This document shows, piece by piece, positions 32,035-38,633 of a stretch of 38,633 bases of DNA (within the stretch, counting starts at the first letter, position 1; every line of letters starts with the position of its first letter). This DNA comes from CAYJEQ01 sp964371155 (GTDB taxonomy: Bacteria; Bacillota; Clostridia; Oscillospirales; Ruminococcaceae): the NCBI GenBank assembly GCA_964371155.1, contig CAYJLI010000019.1, positions 1-38,633 of the forward strand. Reading direction: 5' to 3'. A model generated the notes under the pieces. It worked only from the letters and a program-made list of their open reading frames with translations. It did no database searches and was not told the DNA's origin. A program made the translations under genes and the position numbers.

Positions 32035-32751
32035 TCACTTTAAATCATCAATGAATTTTTTCGGTGACACCCCAGTTGTTTTTTTGAAGACTACACTGAA
32101 ATAATGCTGATTTTTAAACCCTACCTTATATGCGACTTCATATATCTTCACAGAGGCGCTTTCATATTTAAAAAGCTTTTTTGCTTGCTCAACCCTTAAT
32201 TCGGAGAGTAAATCGGAAAAGCTTTTTTCTGAATGCTTTTTTATCACCTTGCTCAAATGGCCCTCGCTAAAACCTGTTTCTGCCGAGAGTTGGGATAGGC
32301 GATAGTCGGGATTTTGATAGTTTTGCTGCATAATGGAGAGGATTTTACCATAGGTGCCACCTTTCTCCACATTGCTTTGTTGCAGAGCAATAGCCGCGGC
32401 TGATGTAATGGCATCTTTGAATTTTTCGGGATTTATAGGCTTAAGCAGATATCTAAAAACCGATTCTTCAATAGCCTTTTGTGCATAAGAAAAATCATTG
32501 TAACCGCTTATGATGATTTTAATTGTATTTGGGGATATTTCGTTTGTTTTCTTTATAAGCTCCATGCCATTTAAAAACGGCATATTTATATCCACAATTG
32601 CAATATCTATTTGATTTTTAGCTATTATTTCAAGAGCTTGTGCGCCATTTGACGCCTCCCAAATATTATCAAAATGAATATCCAACATCTTAATTCTCTT
32701 AATAAAATTTTCTCTTATCAAATCTTCGTCATCTATAATTAAAATATTCAT
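32035..32751 (-). CDS. AraC-type response regulator (YesN-like)
   Basis: DNA-binding response regulator of 238 residues: receiver domain (1-120) with DDED near 7-10, phospho-acceptor Asp54 in IAIVDINMPFLNG, SGYNDF and KPIN (Lys near 105), then an AraC-type double helix-turn-helix (about 135-238: YRLSQLSAETGFSEGHLSKVIKKH and VGFKNQHYFSVVFKKTTGVSPKKF). The start ATG at 32751 overlaps the kinase stop by four bases, so the pair is translationally coupled. Targets are unknown; the upstream YjiH-family gene is a candidate. Confidence 0.95.
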   Translation of the reverse strand: MNILIIDDEDLIRENFIKRIKMLDIHFDNIWEASNGAQALEIIAKNQIDIAIVDINMPFLNGMELIKKTNEISPNTIKIIISGYNDFSYAQKAIEESVFRYLLKPINPEKFKDAITSAAAIALQQSNVEKGGTYGKILSIMQQNYQNPDYRLSQLSAETGFSEGHLSKVIKKHSEKSFSDLLSELRVEQAKKLFKYESASVKIYEVAYKVGFKNQHYFSVVFKKTTGVSPKKFIDDLK

Positions 32752-34370
32752 TCTTCACCTCTTATCACGGGATGCATTATCGTTGTTGTGAATAATTCTT
32801 CGTCATAATCCACCCTGACGCCGTAGTTTTCACCAAAATTAAGCTTTAGCCTCGCATTAATATTAAATAATCCATATCCTAAATTGTTTTGAGGGATGTA
32901 TCTATCTTTTAGCTTTTGCTCTATTTCTAAAATTCTTTTCTCATCAATAGAAGAGTAGGTGTTGGAAATTTTTATTATAATATCATTGTTTATTTGAGAA
33001 ATGTCGATAATCACTTCGCCTTTTTTATCGGATAATTTTATTCCATGGTATATTGCATTTTCAACTATTGGCTGCAATGTGAATTTCATAAAGTCAATTG
33101 ATAAATCCACACCATTTGTTCGAATATGATAATCAAATAGCTTCCCATATCTTAGAATTTGAATTTCAAGATAGCTACATAAATGCGAAATTTCTTCTTC
33201 TAAGCTAATTATTTGCCTATCATTACTTAGCCCTATCCTAAATAAAGTTGCTAAATTACCGATGGCTAATTGTACCTTTTCAGACTCTCCGTCAAATGCC
33301 ATGGCTTGAATGGTTTCTAAAGTATTGTATAAGAAATGGGGCTTAATTTGAGCGTAAAGAGCTTTGTTATCCGCCTCGTTTTTTAGCTGCTCTGTATGGC
33401 GAATTTCGTCCATTAAAGTGGAGATGTTTGCAATCATCGAATTATACCCATTTGTGAGGGCGTTAAACTCCGATATGTCCTCCTCTAAGTGAATTGCTTC
33501 TAATATGCCACTATCCACCTTTTCCATTGCGGCAGTTAGATTATCGACGGGTTTTGTAATAATTTTAGCTGAGCGATTTACACCGATTGCAAATATAATC
33601 ACCATAACCGCCGAAGCAATGAGCAGTATAATGATAACACTAATCACACTCTCGCTTGCATAATTATCATTCACTTCCATAACTAAAGTCCACCCAGGAT
33701 TTAGAGAGATGCTTTTCATTAATTTTTGCGTTGCTGGGTTTTCGGTAGAATTGCCGATAATAATTTCATCCGATATATTCTTAATATATGTATTTGTGTT
33801 GACTATTCCCACAGTCGCCTGAATAGTCTCTAAAATATGGCTGGTATCAATTGCACCTGTGATATAACCGATTACATTTTCGCTATTATCAAAAATTCCC
33901 GTAACAATGAGAATAATGCTCTCGCCATCCGCTCTCGAAATAAAACTATCGCTTAAAATAGTGCTTTCGGGATTTTGAGAAATTGTTTGAAAATACTCTC
34001 TATCCGTAACATCAAAGCTTGTATTATTTGTTACAACACTGTACCCATCTACCGATATATAGCTTAAACTGCTGTAATCAACATTGTTTAATCTAAATAT
34101 TTCTAAAATATCTAAAATTTCGTCTTCACTTTCAAGGCGCTCATGGACAAATGAAATTTCGTCGGAGAGCTGATTAATGGCTCTAATATTAAACTCCAAC
34201 CAAAAGTCAATTTCTTGGAGTTTCGAATTAAAGCTATTTTCTACCCAATAATCTATTTCAGGCTCTATATTTCGGTTTATGCTTATTATCATAGTTGCCG
34301 ATATTAAAATAACCACCACAATAAACATAGCTATGATTGGTCTCACAATTTTTGAATATAAGGATACCAT
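32748..34370 (-). CDS. Sensor histidine kinase, YesM/LytS family
   Basis: Membrane sensor of 540 residues: first transmembrane helix (about 8-30), an extracellular Cache-like domain (about 32-255), second helix (about 258-280), HAMP (near 282-335), then the His_kinase domain with AQIKPHFLYNTLETIQAM (phospho-His near residue 361) and an HATPase domain with LQPIVENAIYHGIKLS and NNLGYGLFNINARL. The longer frame from ATG 34406 begins inside a hairpin; GGGGGTG before ATG 34370 supports the shorter start. Couples with the AraC-type regulator downstream. Confidence 0.93.
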   Translation of the reverse strand: MVSLYSKIVRPIIAMFIVVVILISATMIISINRNIEPEIDYWVENSFNSKLQEIDFWLEFNIRAINQLSDEISFVHERLESEDEILDILEIFRLNNVDYSSLSYISVDGYSVVTNNTSFDVTDREYFQTISQNPESTILSDSFISRADGESIILIVTGIFDNSENVIGYITGAIDTSHILETIQATVGIVNTNTYIKNISDEIIIGNSTENPATQKLMKSISLNPGWTLVMEVNDNYASESVISVIIILLIASAVMVIIFAIGVNRSAKIITKPVDNLTAAMEKVDSGILEAIHLEEDISEFNALTNGYNSMIANISTLMDEIRHTEQLKNEADNKALYAQIKPHFLYNTLETIQAMAFDGESEKVQLAIGNLATLFRIGLSNDRQIISLEEEISHLCSYLEIQILRYGKLFDYHIRTNGVDLSIDFMKFTLQPIVENAIYHGIKLSDKKGEVIIDISQINNDIIIKISNTYSSIDEKRILEIEQKLKDRYIPQNNLGYGLFNINARLKLNFGENYGVRVDYDEELFTTTIMHPVIRGEE

Positions 34371-34391
34371 TTTACACCCCCATAATACAAC

Positions 34392-34425
34392 ATAATAGTC
34401 CTGCATATACTTGCAAGACTATTAT
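34392..34425 (-). repeat. Hairpin between YjiH-type gene and kinase gene
   Basis: ATAATAGTC and TGCA on the left arm pair with TGCA and GACTATTAT on the right, one C-A mismatch, 6-base loop. It lies immediately before the kinase ribosome site and overlaps the putative -10; it could be an attenuator of read-through or a leader structure. Confidence 0.5.
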
Positions 34426-34447
34426 ATCATACTTAATTGTTAAGTAT
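34421..34447 (-). promoter_or_regulatory. Probable kinase/regulator promoter with palindromic operator
   Basis: On the minus strand TATAAT (34421-34426) directly follows a perfect 8-bp palindrome ATACTTAA-3-TTAAGTAT (34429-34447) that covers the spacer and the -35 region; the -35 itself is poor. It suggests operator control of the two-component pair. Confidence 0.5.
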
Positions 34448-34468
34448 AGAAAATTTGTGGAAGAAAAT

Positions 34469-35782
34469 CTATATTAAGAAGAATTGTGCAAAAGGTACTG
34501 CTAACAATAGTGCAATTATTACACGCTCAAACCAAATAATAAGTATTTCTTTAATTGTTAGCTTTATCTCTGTGGAGAGTATGCAAGGAATGGATGCCGA
34601 GAAAAATAATATCTCTGCAACACATACTATTGCCATAGTCGCTTGCGCTAATGGTGATGAACCGCTGAGTATTCCCGAGGGAAGAAACATCTCTGCTAAG
34701 CTGATAGCACATCCTTTAGCAACTATCATTGCCTCCGCACCAAAGCCAAGCAATGTGGTGAATGGTAGGAATAGATAACCAATAATATCGAAAACAGGAG
34801 TAAATTCAGCCAAGCAAAGACCAATAAAGCCTATCGAGAGAAGTGTTGGGCCGATTGAGAGTGCTAACATAATGCCGTCTTTAAAATTACGAATAACTCC
34901 ATCTAATACGGAGGGTGCATTGCTACATGCCTCAAGGCCCTCGTGCACCGCAGTTTTAAGTAAACGCCCTTTTTCAATTTCAGGCTCTGCGATGGGCTCT
35001 TTATCTCCATAAGTAAGGTTGGATTTTTTATTGAGTGGGTAAATTCTGGTGGTTATGGCAGTCACAATAAATGTGATTACAAGTGTGCCCCAAAAATATG
35101 CATTCCATTTATCGGAAAGTCCTGCTGTGTCGGCTACGATTACCATAAAAGTGGCGGAAACAGTTGAAAAACCTGTTGCGATTATAGAAGCTTCTTTCTG
35201 CGAATAATATCCCTCTTTATACACCCTGTTAGTTATTAGTAAGCCTACGCTATAACTTCCAACAAATGAAGCAACAGCATCAATTGCCGATTTACCAGGG
35301 GTCTTCCATATTGGGCGCATAACAGGCTTCATGAATACACCTACAAGTTCCATCAAACCATAATTGATGAGGAATGCAAGAAAGACAGCACCCACGGGAA
35401 CAAGTGCGGTAACAGGTATAACTACCGAGTTAAAAACAAAGGGTAACATACCAGGCGTATGGATTGACTCAGGCCCCAAATTAAATAGCTGCAATGCCAA
35501 TACTCCCAAGGCAACAACCTTTAGAATAGAAAACACTGTTGTAACCTTGTCCTTATTCCAACTTTTATTCACAAAAGGGAGTGCTGCGCCAACAACGACA
35601 ATCAAGCTCGCATAGACAGTGCCCACATGGGGGAGTGAACGCATATATTTTACAATATGGTCTACAGGTATGGAGCTTGCTCCATTAATGGTTATGGGTA
35701 TAAAGAACATGAATATACCCAAGGCGTTTAGAAAAATAAATTTCAGTAGTGTGGATGCCGAGATTTTTTTTGTATTTTGCAT
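34469..35782 (-). CDS. YjiH-family membrane protein (Gate/nucleoside-recognition domain)
   Basis: Integral membrane protein of 437 residues with ten to eleven hydrophobic segments, of the YjiH family with two Gate-type repeats: GVFMKPVMRPIWKTPGKSAIDAVASFVGSYSVGLLI in the first half and FTPVFDIIGYLFLPFTTLLGFGAEAMIVAKGCAISLAEMFLPSG in the second. Transport of an amino acid or nucleoside is suspected in the family, but no substrate is established. The frame can be extended to ATG 35800, but AAAGGAA supports ATG 35782. The kinase gene follows 98 bp downstream on the same strand behind a hairpin. Confidence 0.82.
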   Translation of the reverse strand: MQNTKKISASTLLKFIFLNALGIFMFFIPITINGASSIPVDHIVKYMRSLPHVGTVYASLIVVVGAALPFVNKSWNKDKVTTVFSILKVVALGVLALQLFNLGPESIHTPGMLPFVFNSVVIPVTALVPVGAVFLAFLINYGLMELVGVFMKPVMRPIWKTPGKSAIDAVASFVGSYSVGLLITNRVYKEGYYSQKEASIIATGFSTVSATFMVIVADTAGLSDKWNAYFWGTLVITFIVTAITTRIYPLNKKSNLTYGDKEPIAEPEIEKGRLLKTAVHEGLEACSNAPSVLDGVIRNFKDGIMLALSIGPTLLSIGFIGLCLAEFTPVFDIIGYLFLPFTTLLGFGAEAMIVAKGCAISLAEMFLPSGILSGSSPLAQATMAIVCVAEILFFSASIPCILSTEIKLTIKEILIIWFERVIIALLLAVPFAQFFLI

Positions 35783-36280
35783 AAGAAAAATTCCTTTCAT
35801 TGATTATTGTGGTTTTAAAGCTCTGTGTTCATATGTTGTTAATTAAATTATAATCAATTGTACAAAGATAATAAATTCAAAATGATGTTATTTTTTATAA
35901 AATTAAGTTAATTTTAGTGATTTTTTGGGCATAATGAACATTTAGGCGATTTTTTTATATAAAATGACAGTTGTGTTCAGTGAATGAATAACCAAATGCA
36001 AAAGTAAAAACGGATAAACGAAGCTTTTAAAAAAATGGCTTTTTAGCGCTTTGCATTTTGTGGACTTTATATCTTTTTCGTGCTATAATAGACAAAGAAA
36101 ATCTACTCATCTCTCTCCGTTACAGTGGTAGGGGATGCAGAGAAAAGAATATGATATTTATCATTTTACCGAATTTGCTTTTTCGAATGAGAACTGCATT
36201 AAAAAACGAATAATGTAATAATTTTAGATTGAGTCTAAATAAAATTCTACACAGATGTACAAGTATTGGAGAGCTATGAA
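35783..36280. other. Divergent AT-rich region before the prepilin gene
   Basis: About 500 bases without a gene. Plus strand: promoter at 36061-36089 and a 170-base leader holding an imperfect hairpin (about 36108-36137, CATC...CTCC against GGGGATG). Minus strand near 35846-35851: a TATAAT for the YjiH-type gene preceded by an AT-rich stretch with TTGTACAA; no clear -35. I could not match the leader to a c-di-GMP riboswitch. Confidence 0.5.
36061..36089 (+). promoter_or_regulatory. Prepilin promoter
   Basis: TGGACT (36061-36066), 17-base spacer ending TGC (extended -10), TATAAT (36084-36089). Moderate -35, strong -10. The leader of about 170 bases is long for a small secreted protein. Confidence 0.65.
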
Positions 36281-36856
36281 ATGAAAAAGATAAATAATAA
36301 AGGGTTTACACTTATAGAACTAATTGTAGTAATAGCGATAATAGCTATTTTAGCAGGTGTTTTGGCACCGCAGTACACCCAGTATTTAGAGCGTAGTAGG
36401 GAGTCAAACGATTTACAAAGCGCCACAAATCTCTTGCGTGCGGCATCAGTGGGGGCAGCGGATGTGGTGAGTACAACTCAGATAACCGGTACTGGTGTAT
36501 ATATCATACATTGGCGCACCGATGAAAAAAATGTTGGTGGTCTGCCAAACTTTGTAATACAACCTGTTACTGTGGTAAACGCAGGAATACCAAGTCAGAC
36601 AGGGCACGGCTCGCAAAATGACCCGATAGCACTAAAGCTTAAAGATGCCATTTCAAATGTTATGGGCTGGGTGAATGAAGACACAGGTGTTTATGACCGA
36701 TACGCTGTGGCGAGTGCTGAATCGAAAATCAGCGAGACAAGCCGCTTTGCATTCTATGTAAATGTCTACACAGGCGAAACACAGGTGAGTGAGCATTTTA
36801 GCACTGCATGGATTGAGGATATTCTATCGGGTGATATATCTACTGTTGATGATTAG
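36281..36856 (+). CDS. Type IV prepilin-like protein
   Basis: A 191-residue pilin precursor: short basic leader MKKINNKG, prepilin-peptidase site G/FTLIE (cleavage after Gly8, Glu at mature position 5), then the hydrophobic N-terminal helix LIVVIAIIAILAGVLAP and a globular C-terminal domain of about 150 residues without cysteine pair. The frame begins at TTG 36266, but TTGGAGAG supports ATG 36281. It stands alone: no pilus assembly ATPase, prepilin peptidase or PilC gene is in the window. It could be a major or minor pilin or a pseudopilin. Confidence 0.88.
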   Translation: MKKINNKGFTLIELIVVIAIIAILAGVLAPQYTQYLERSRESNDLQSATNLLRAASVGAADVVSTTQITGTGVYIIHWRTDEKNVGGLPNFVIQPVTVVNAGIPSQTGHGSQNDPIALKLKDAISNVMGWVNEDTGVYDRYAVASAESKISETSRFAFYVNVYTGETQVSEHFSTAWIEDILSGDISTVDD

Positions 36857-36912
36857 GCTTAATATACAGTCTGATTATGAAATCTATATAGGCAAAACCT
36901 TAAATTTATTTA

Positions 36913-36941
36913 GTGACAGAGTTGATATTTTTTGATATAAT
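36913..36941 (+). promoter_or_regulatory. guaA promoter
   Basis: GTGACA (36913-36918), 17-base spacer, TATAAT (36936-36941). No purine-riboswitch consensus was seen in the leader. Confidence 0.65.
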
Positions 36942-37087
36942 TAGTCAATAAATATTTCGATACAAAAAAAGCTCTGCAAAATTAAGAGGGGAAAAGAGGA
37001 TAGAGGATTAACAGTGCGTTTTAACATCTCTATAATATCTAATCTATTTTAATGTTGCAGTGTGAAATAAAGATTTTGGAGGACATA

Positions 37088-38620
37088 ATGAATCATCAAT
37101 TAGTTTTGGTTATTGATTTTGGCGGTCAATACAATCAGCTTATAGCTCGTCGAGTGAGAGAGTGCGGCGTTTATTGCGAAGTACACCCATGCTCGATAAC
37201 CATCGAAAAAATAAAGGAATTAAACCCTATTGGAATTATTTTTACAGGTGGGCCAAATAGCGTTTATGAAGAAAATTCACCTAAAATCGACAAAGAGGTT
37301 TTTGAAATTGGGATACCTGTATTAGGGTTATGCTATGGTTGCCAACTTATGGCACACAGCTTAGGAGGCGTGGTGAAAACCGCACCGGTTGGTGAATTTG
37401 GTAAAACAGAAACTTTCTACAAAACATCGACACCACTTTTTGATACTCTTAATGAAACAGACATCTCGTGGATGAGTCATGTGGACTATATTGAAACTGT
37501 TCCCGAAGGATTTGAAATTACAGCAAATACAAATGACTGCCCATGTGCCTCAATGGCAAATACAAATAAGAAACTTTATGGAATACAGTTCCATCCGGAA
37601 GTTAACCATACTAATAATGGCACAAAAATGCTCCACAACTTCCTATATAAAGTGTGTTGCGCTAAAGGTGACTGGACAATGTCCGACTATGCAAAAACAG
37701 CTATTGCGGATGTAAGAGAAAAAGTTGGTAATGGGAAGGTTTTACTTGCGCTTTCAGGCGGAGTGGACTCTTCAGTACTTGCGACACTTCTTGCAAAAGC
37801 GATAGGAAATCAGCTAACCTGCATTTTTGTAGACCACGGATTAATGAGAAAAAATGAGGGTGATGAAGTTGAAGCTGCATTTAAAGATAAGGGCATAAAC
37901 TTTGTCCGTGTAAATGCTGAAGAGCGTTTCTTAGGCAGACTAAATGGCGTAACCGACCCCGAAACAAAGAGGAAAATCATTGGAGAAGAGTTTATTCGTG
38001 TCTTTGAAGAAGAGGGCAAGAAGATTGGCAGTGTTGATTATCTTGCACAGGGTACAATATACCCAGATGTAATAGAGTCAGGACATGGTGATGCGGCAGT
38101 GATTAAATCCCATCATAATGTTGGAGGATTGCCCGAACATGTTGATTTTAAAGATATAGTAGAGCCACTCAGACTATTATTTAAGGATGAAGTTCGCACG
38201 CTCGGTGAAGAGCTTGGACTCTCCCCTATACTGGTCTGGCGCCAACCTTTCCCAGGCCCTGGACTAGCGATTAGAGTAATAGGTGATATCACAAAAGAAA
38301 AACTTGATATACTTAGAGATGCTGATTACATATTCAGAGAAGAAATCGCAAAAGCAGGACTCGACAGAGATATACATCAATACTTTGCAGTGCTGACAAA
38401 TATGCGTTCAGTAGGCGTTATGGGCGATTTCAGGACTTATGACTACACGCTTGCACTGAGAGGCGTAACCACAACTGACTTCATGACAGCTGATTTTGCT
38501 AAAATCCCATATGAAATACTGGAGGAGATTAGCAGGAGAATAATAAATGAGTGCAGTGGCATTAATAGAATTGTTTATGATGTCACAACCAAGCCACCAG
38601 CTACTATTGAGTGGGAGTAG
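37088..38620 (+). CDS. guaA: GMP synthase (glutamine-hydrolysing)
   Basis: Amidates XMP to GMP in purine synthesis; cytosolic, 510 residues with both halves. Glutaminase domain (1-190): TGGPNSVYEE, nucleophile Cys82 in LGLCYGCQLMAH, and the His-Glu of GIQFHPEVNHT. ATP-pyrophosphatase domain with the P-loop LALSGGVDSSVL near 216-227, then the C-terminal dimerisation domain with WRQPFPGPGLAIRVIGDI and the tail YDVTTKPPATIEWE, which is complete. TTTGGAGG places the start at ATG 37088 rather than the in-frame ATG 37052. Stop at 38620, 13 bases before the window edge. Confidence 0.98.
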   Translation: MNHQLVLVIDFGGQYNQLIARRVRECGVYCEVHPCSITIEKIKELNPIGIIFTGGPNSVYEENSPKIDKEVFEIGIPVLGLCYGCQLMAHSLGGVVKTAPVGEFGKTETFYKTSTPLFDTLNETDISWMSHVDYIETVPEGFEITANTNDCPCASMANTNKKLYGIQFHPEVNHTNNGTKMLHNFLYKVCCAKGDWTMSDYAKTAIADVREKVGNGKVLLALSGGVDSSVLATLLAKAIGNQLTCIFVDHGLMRKNEGDEVEAAFKDKGINFVRVNAEERFLGRLNGVTDPETKRKIIGEEFIRVFEEEGKKIGSVDYLAQGTIYPDVIESGHGDAAVIKSHHNVGGLPEHVDFKDIVEPLRLLFKDEVRTLGEELGLSPILVWRQPFPGPGLAIRVIGDITKEKLDILRDADYIFREEIAKAGLDRDIHQYFAVLTNMRSVGVMGDFRTYDYTLALRGVTTTDFMTADFAKIPYEILEEISRRIINECSGINRIVYDVTTKPPATIEWE

Positions 38621-38633
38621 CACTCTGTGGATG

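Noticed and set aside
36090..36280. c-di-GMP riboswitch upstream of the prepilin gene
   Set aside because: Only an imperfect hairpin was seen; conserved GEMM core sequences were not found by eye.
36942..37087. Purine riboswitch upstream of guaA
   Set aside because: The conserved three-way junction bases of the purine riboswitch were not found in the short leader.
1..38633. Phage, insertion sequence, CRISPR or tRNA content
   Set aside because: No transposase or integrase, no regularly spaced direct repeats and no cloverleaf-like sequence was recognised; the window reads as ordinary chromosome.

Overview
This window looks like the chromosome of an endospore-forming, low-GC anaerobe of the Clostridia. 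The evidence is AT-rich DNA with strong GGAGG ribosome sites and TTG/GTG starts, a gerA-type germinant receptor operon, a cwlJ-gerQ spore locus, and a complete histidine-fermentation (hut) pathway of the formiminotransferase/cyclodeaminase type. I see no phage, insertion sequence, CRISPR array or tRNA. The genus cannot be read from the window.

Region 1 (1-19292) is a histidine and histidine-derivative catabolic island. It holds hutI (3' end just cut by the left edge), hutU, a large SARP/BTAD-type regulator (winged helix, BTAD, P-loop ATPase, TPR), hutH, fchA-like cyclodeaminase, ftcD, an M20 peptidase, a YfcC-family carrier, a YuiF-type amino-acid carrier, a HisC-like aminotransferase, a BCCT (betaine-type) carrier and a second HAL-family protein. 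Together the hut enzymes take histidine to urocanate, imidazolone propionate, formiminoglutamate, then glutamate plus C1-tetrahydrofolate.

Two things stand out here. First, six promoters (hutU, hutH, fchA, M20 peptidase, yuiF-like, second HAL-like gene) share one operator: two heptamers starting TCG, 11 bp apart, placed 8 bp (9 bp in one case) upstream of a perfect TATAAT. This is the textbook architecture of SARP-controlled promoters, and the regulator gene sits in the middle. Second, the second HAL-family protein has lost the Ala-Ser-Gly triad that makes the MIO cofactor (Tyr-Leu-Asn in its place) and is co-transcribed with a BCCT betaine carrier. Ergothionase, a HAL-fold trimethylamine-lyase acting on the histidine betaine ergothioneine, is the best model. 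A histidine-betaine (ergothioneine or hercynine) uptake and cleavage module under the same regulator as hut is the main proposal of this annotation.

Region 2 (19400-28552) holds the gerAA-gerAB-gerAC operon (gerAB apparently starts at CTG), a small lipoprotein, a YjjG-type HAD phosphatase, an AI-2E family membrane protein, TatD DNase, and the spore pair cwlJ-gerQ.

Region 3 (28553-38633) holds an AsrC-like siroheme/ferredoxin reductase, rplM-rpsI behind a perfect consensus promoter and a structured leader, an L-asparaginase, a YesM/YesN-type two-component system downstream of a YjiH-family membrane protein, a lone type IV prepilin, and guaA (complete).

Starts were moved from the longest reading frame to the best ribosome site for the regulator (3517), YfcC protein (11304), gerAA (19436), gerAB (20971), AI-2E protein (25023), tatD (26242), gerQ (27745), histidine kinase (34370), YjiH protein (35782), prepilin (36281) and guaA (37088). 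All functions are inferred by reading the sequence; no database search was run.
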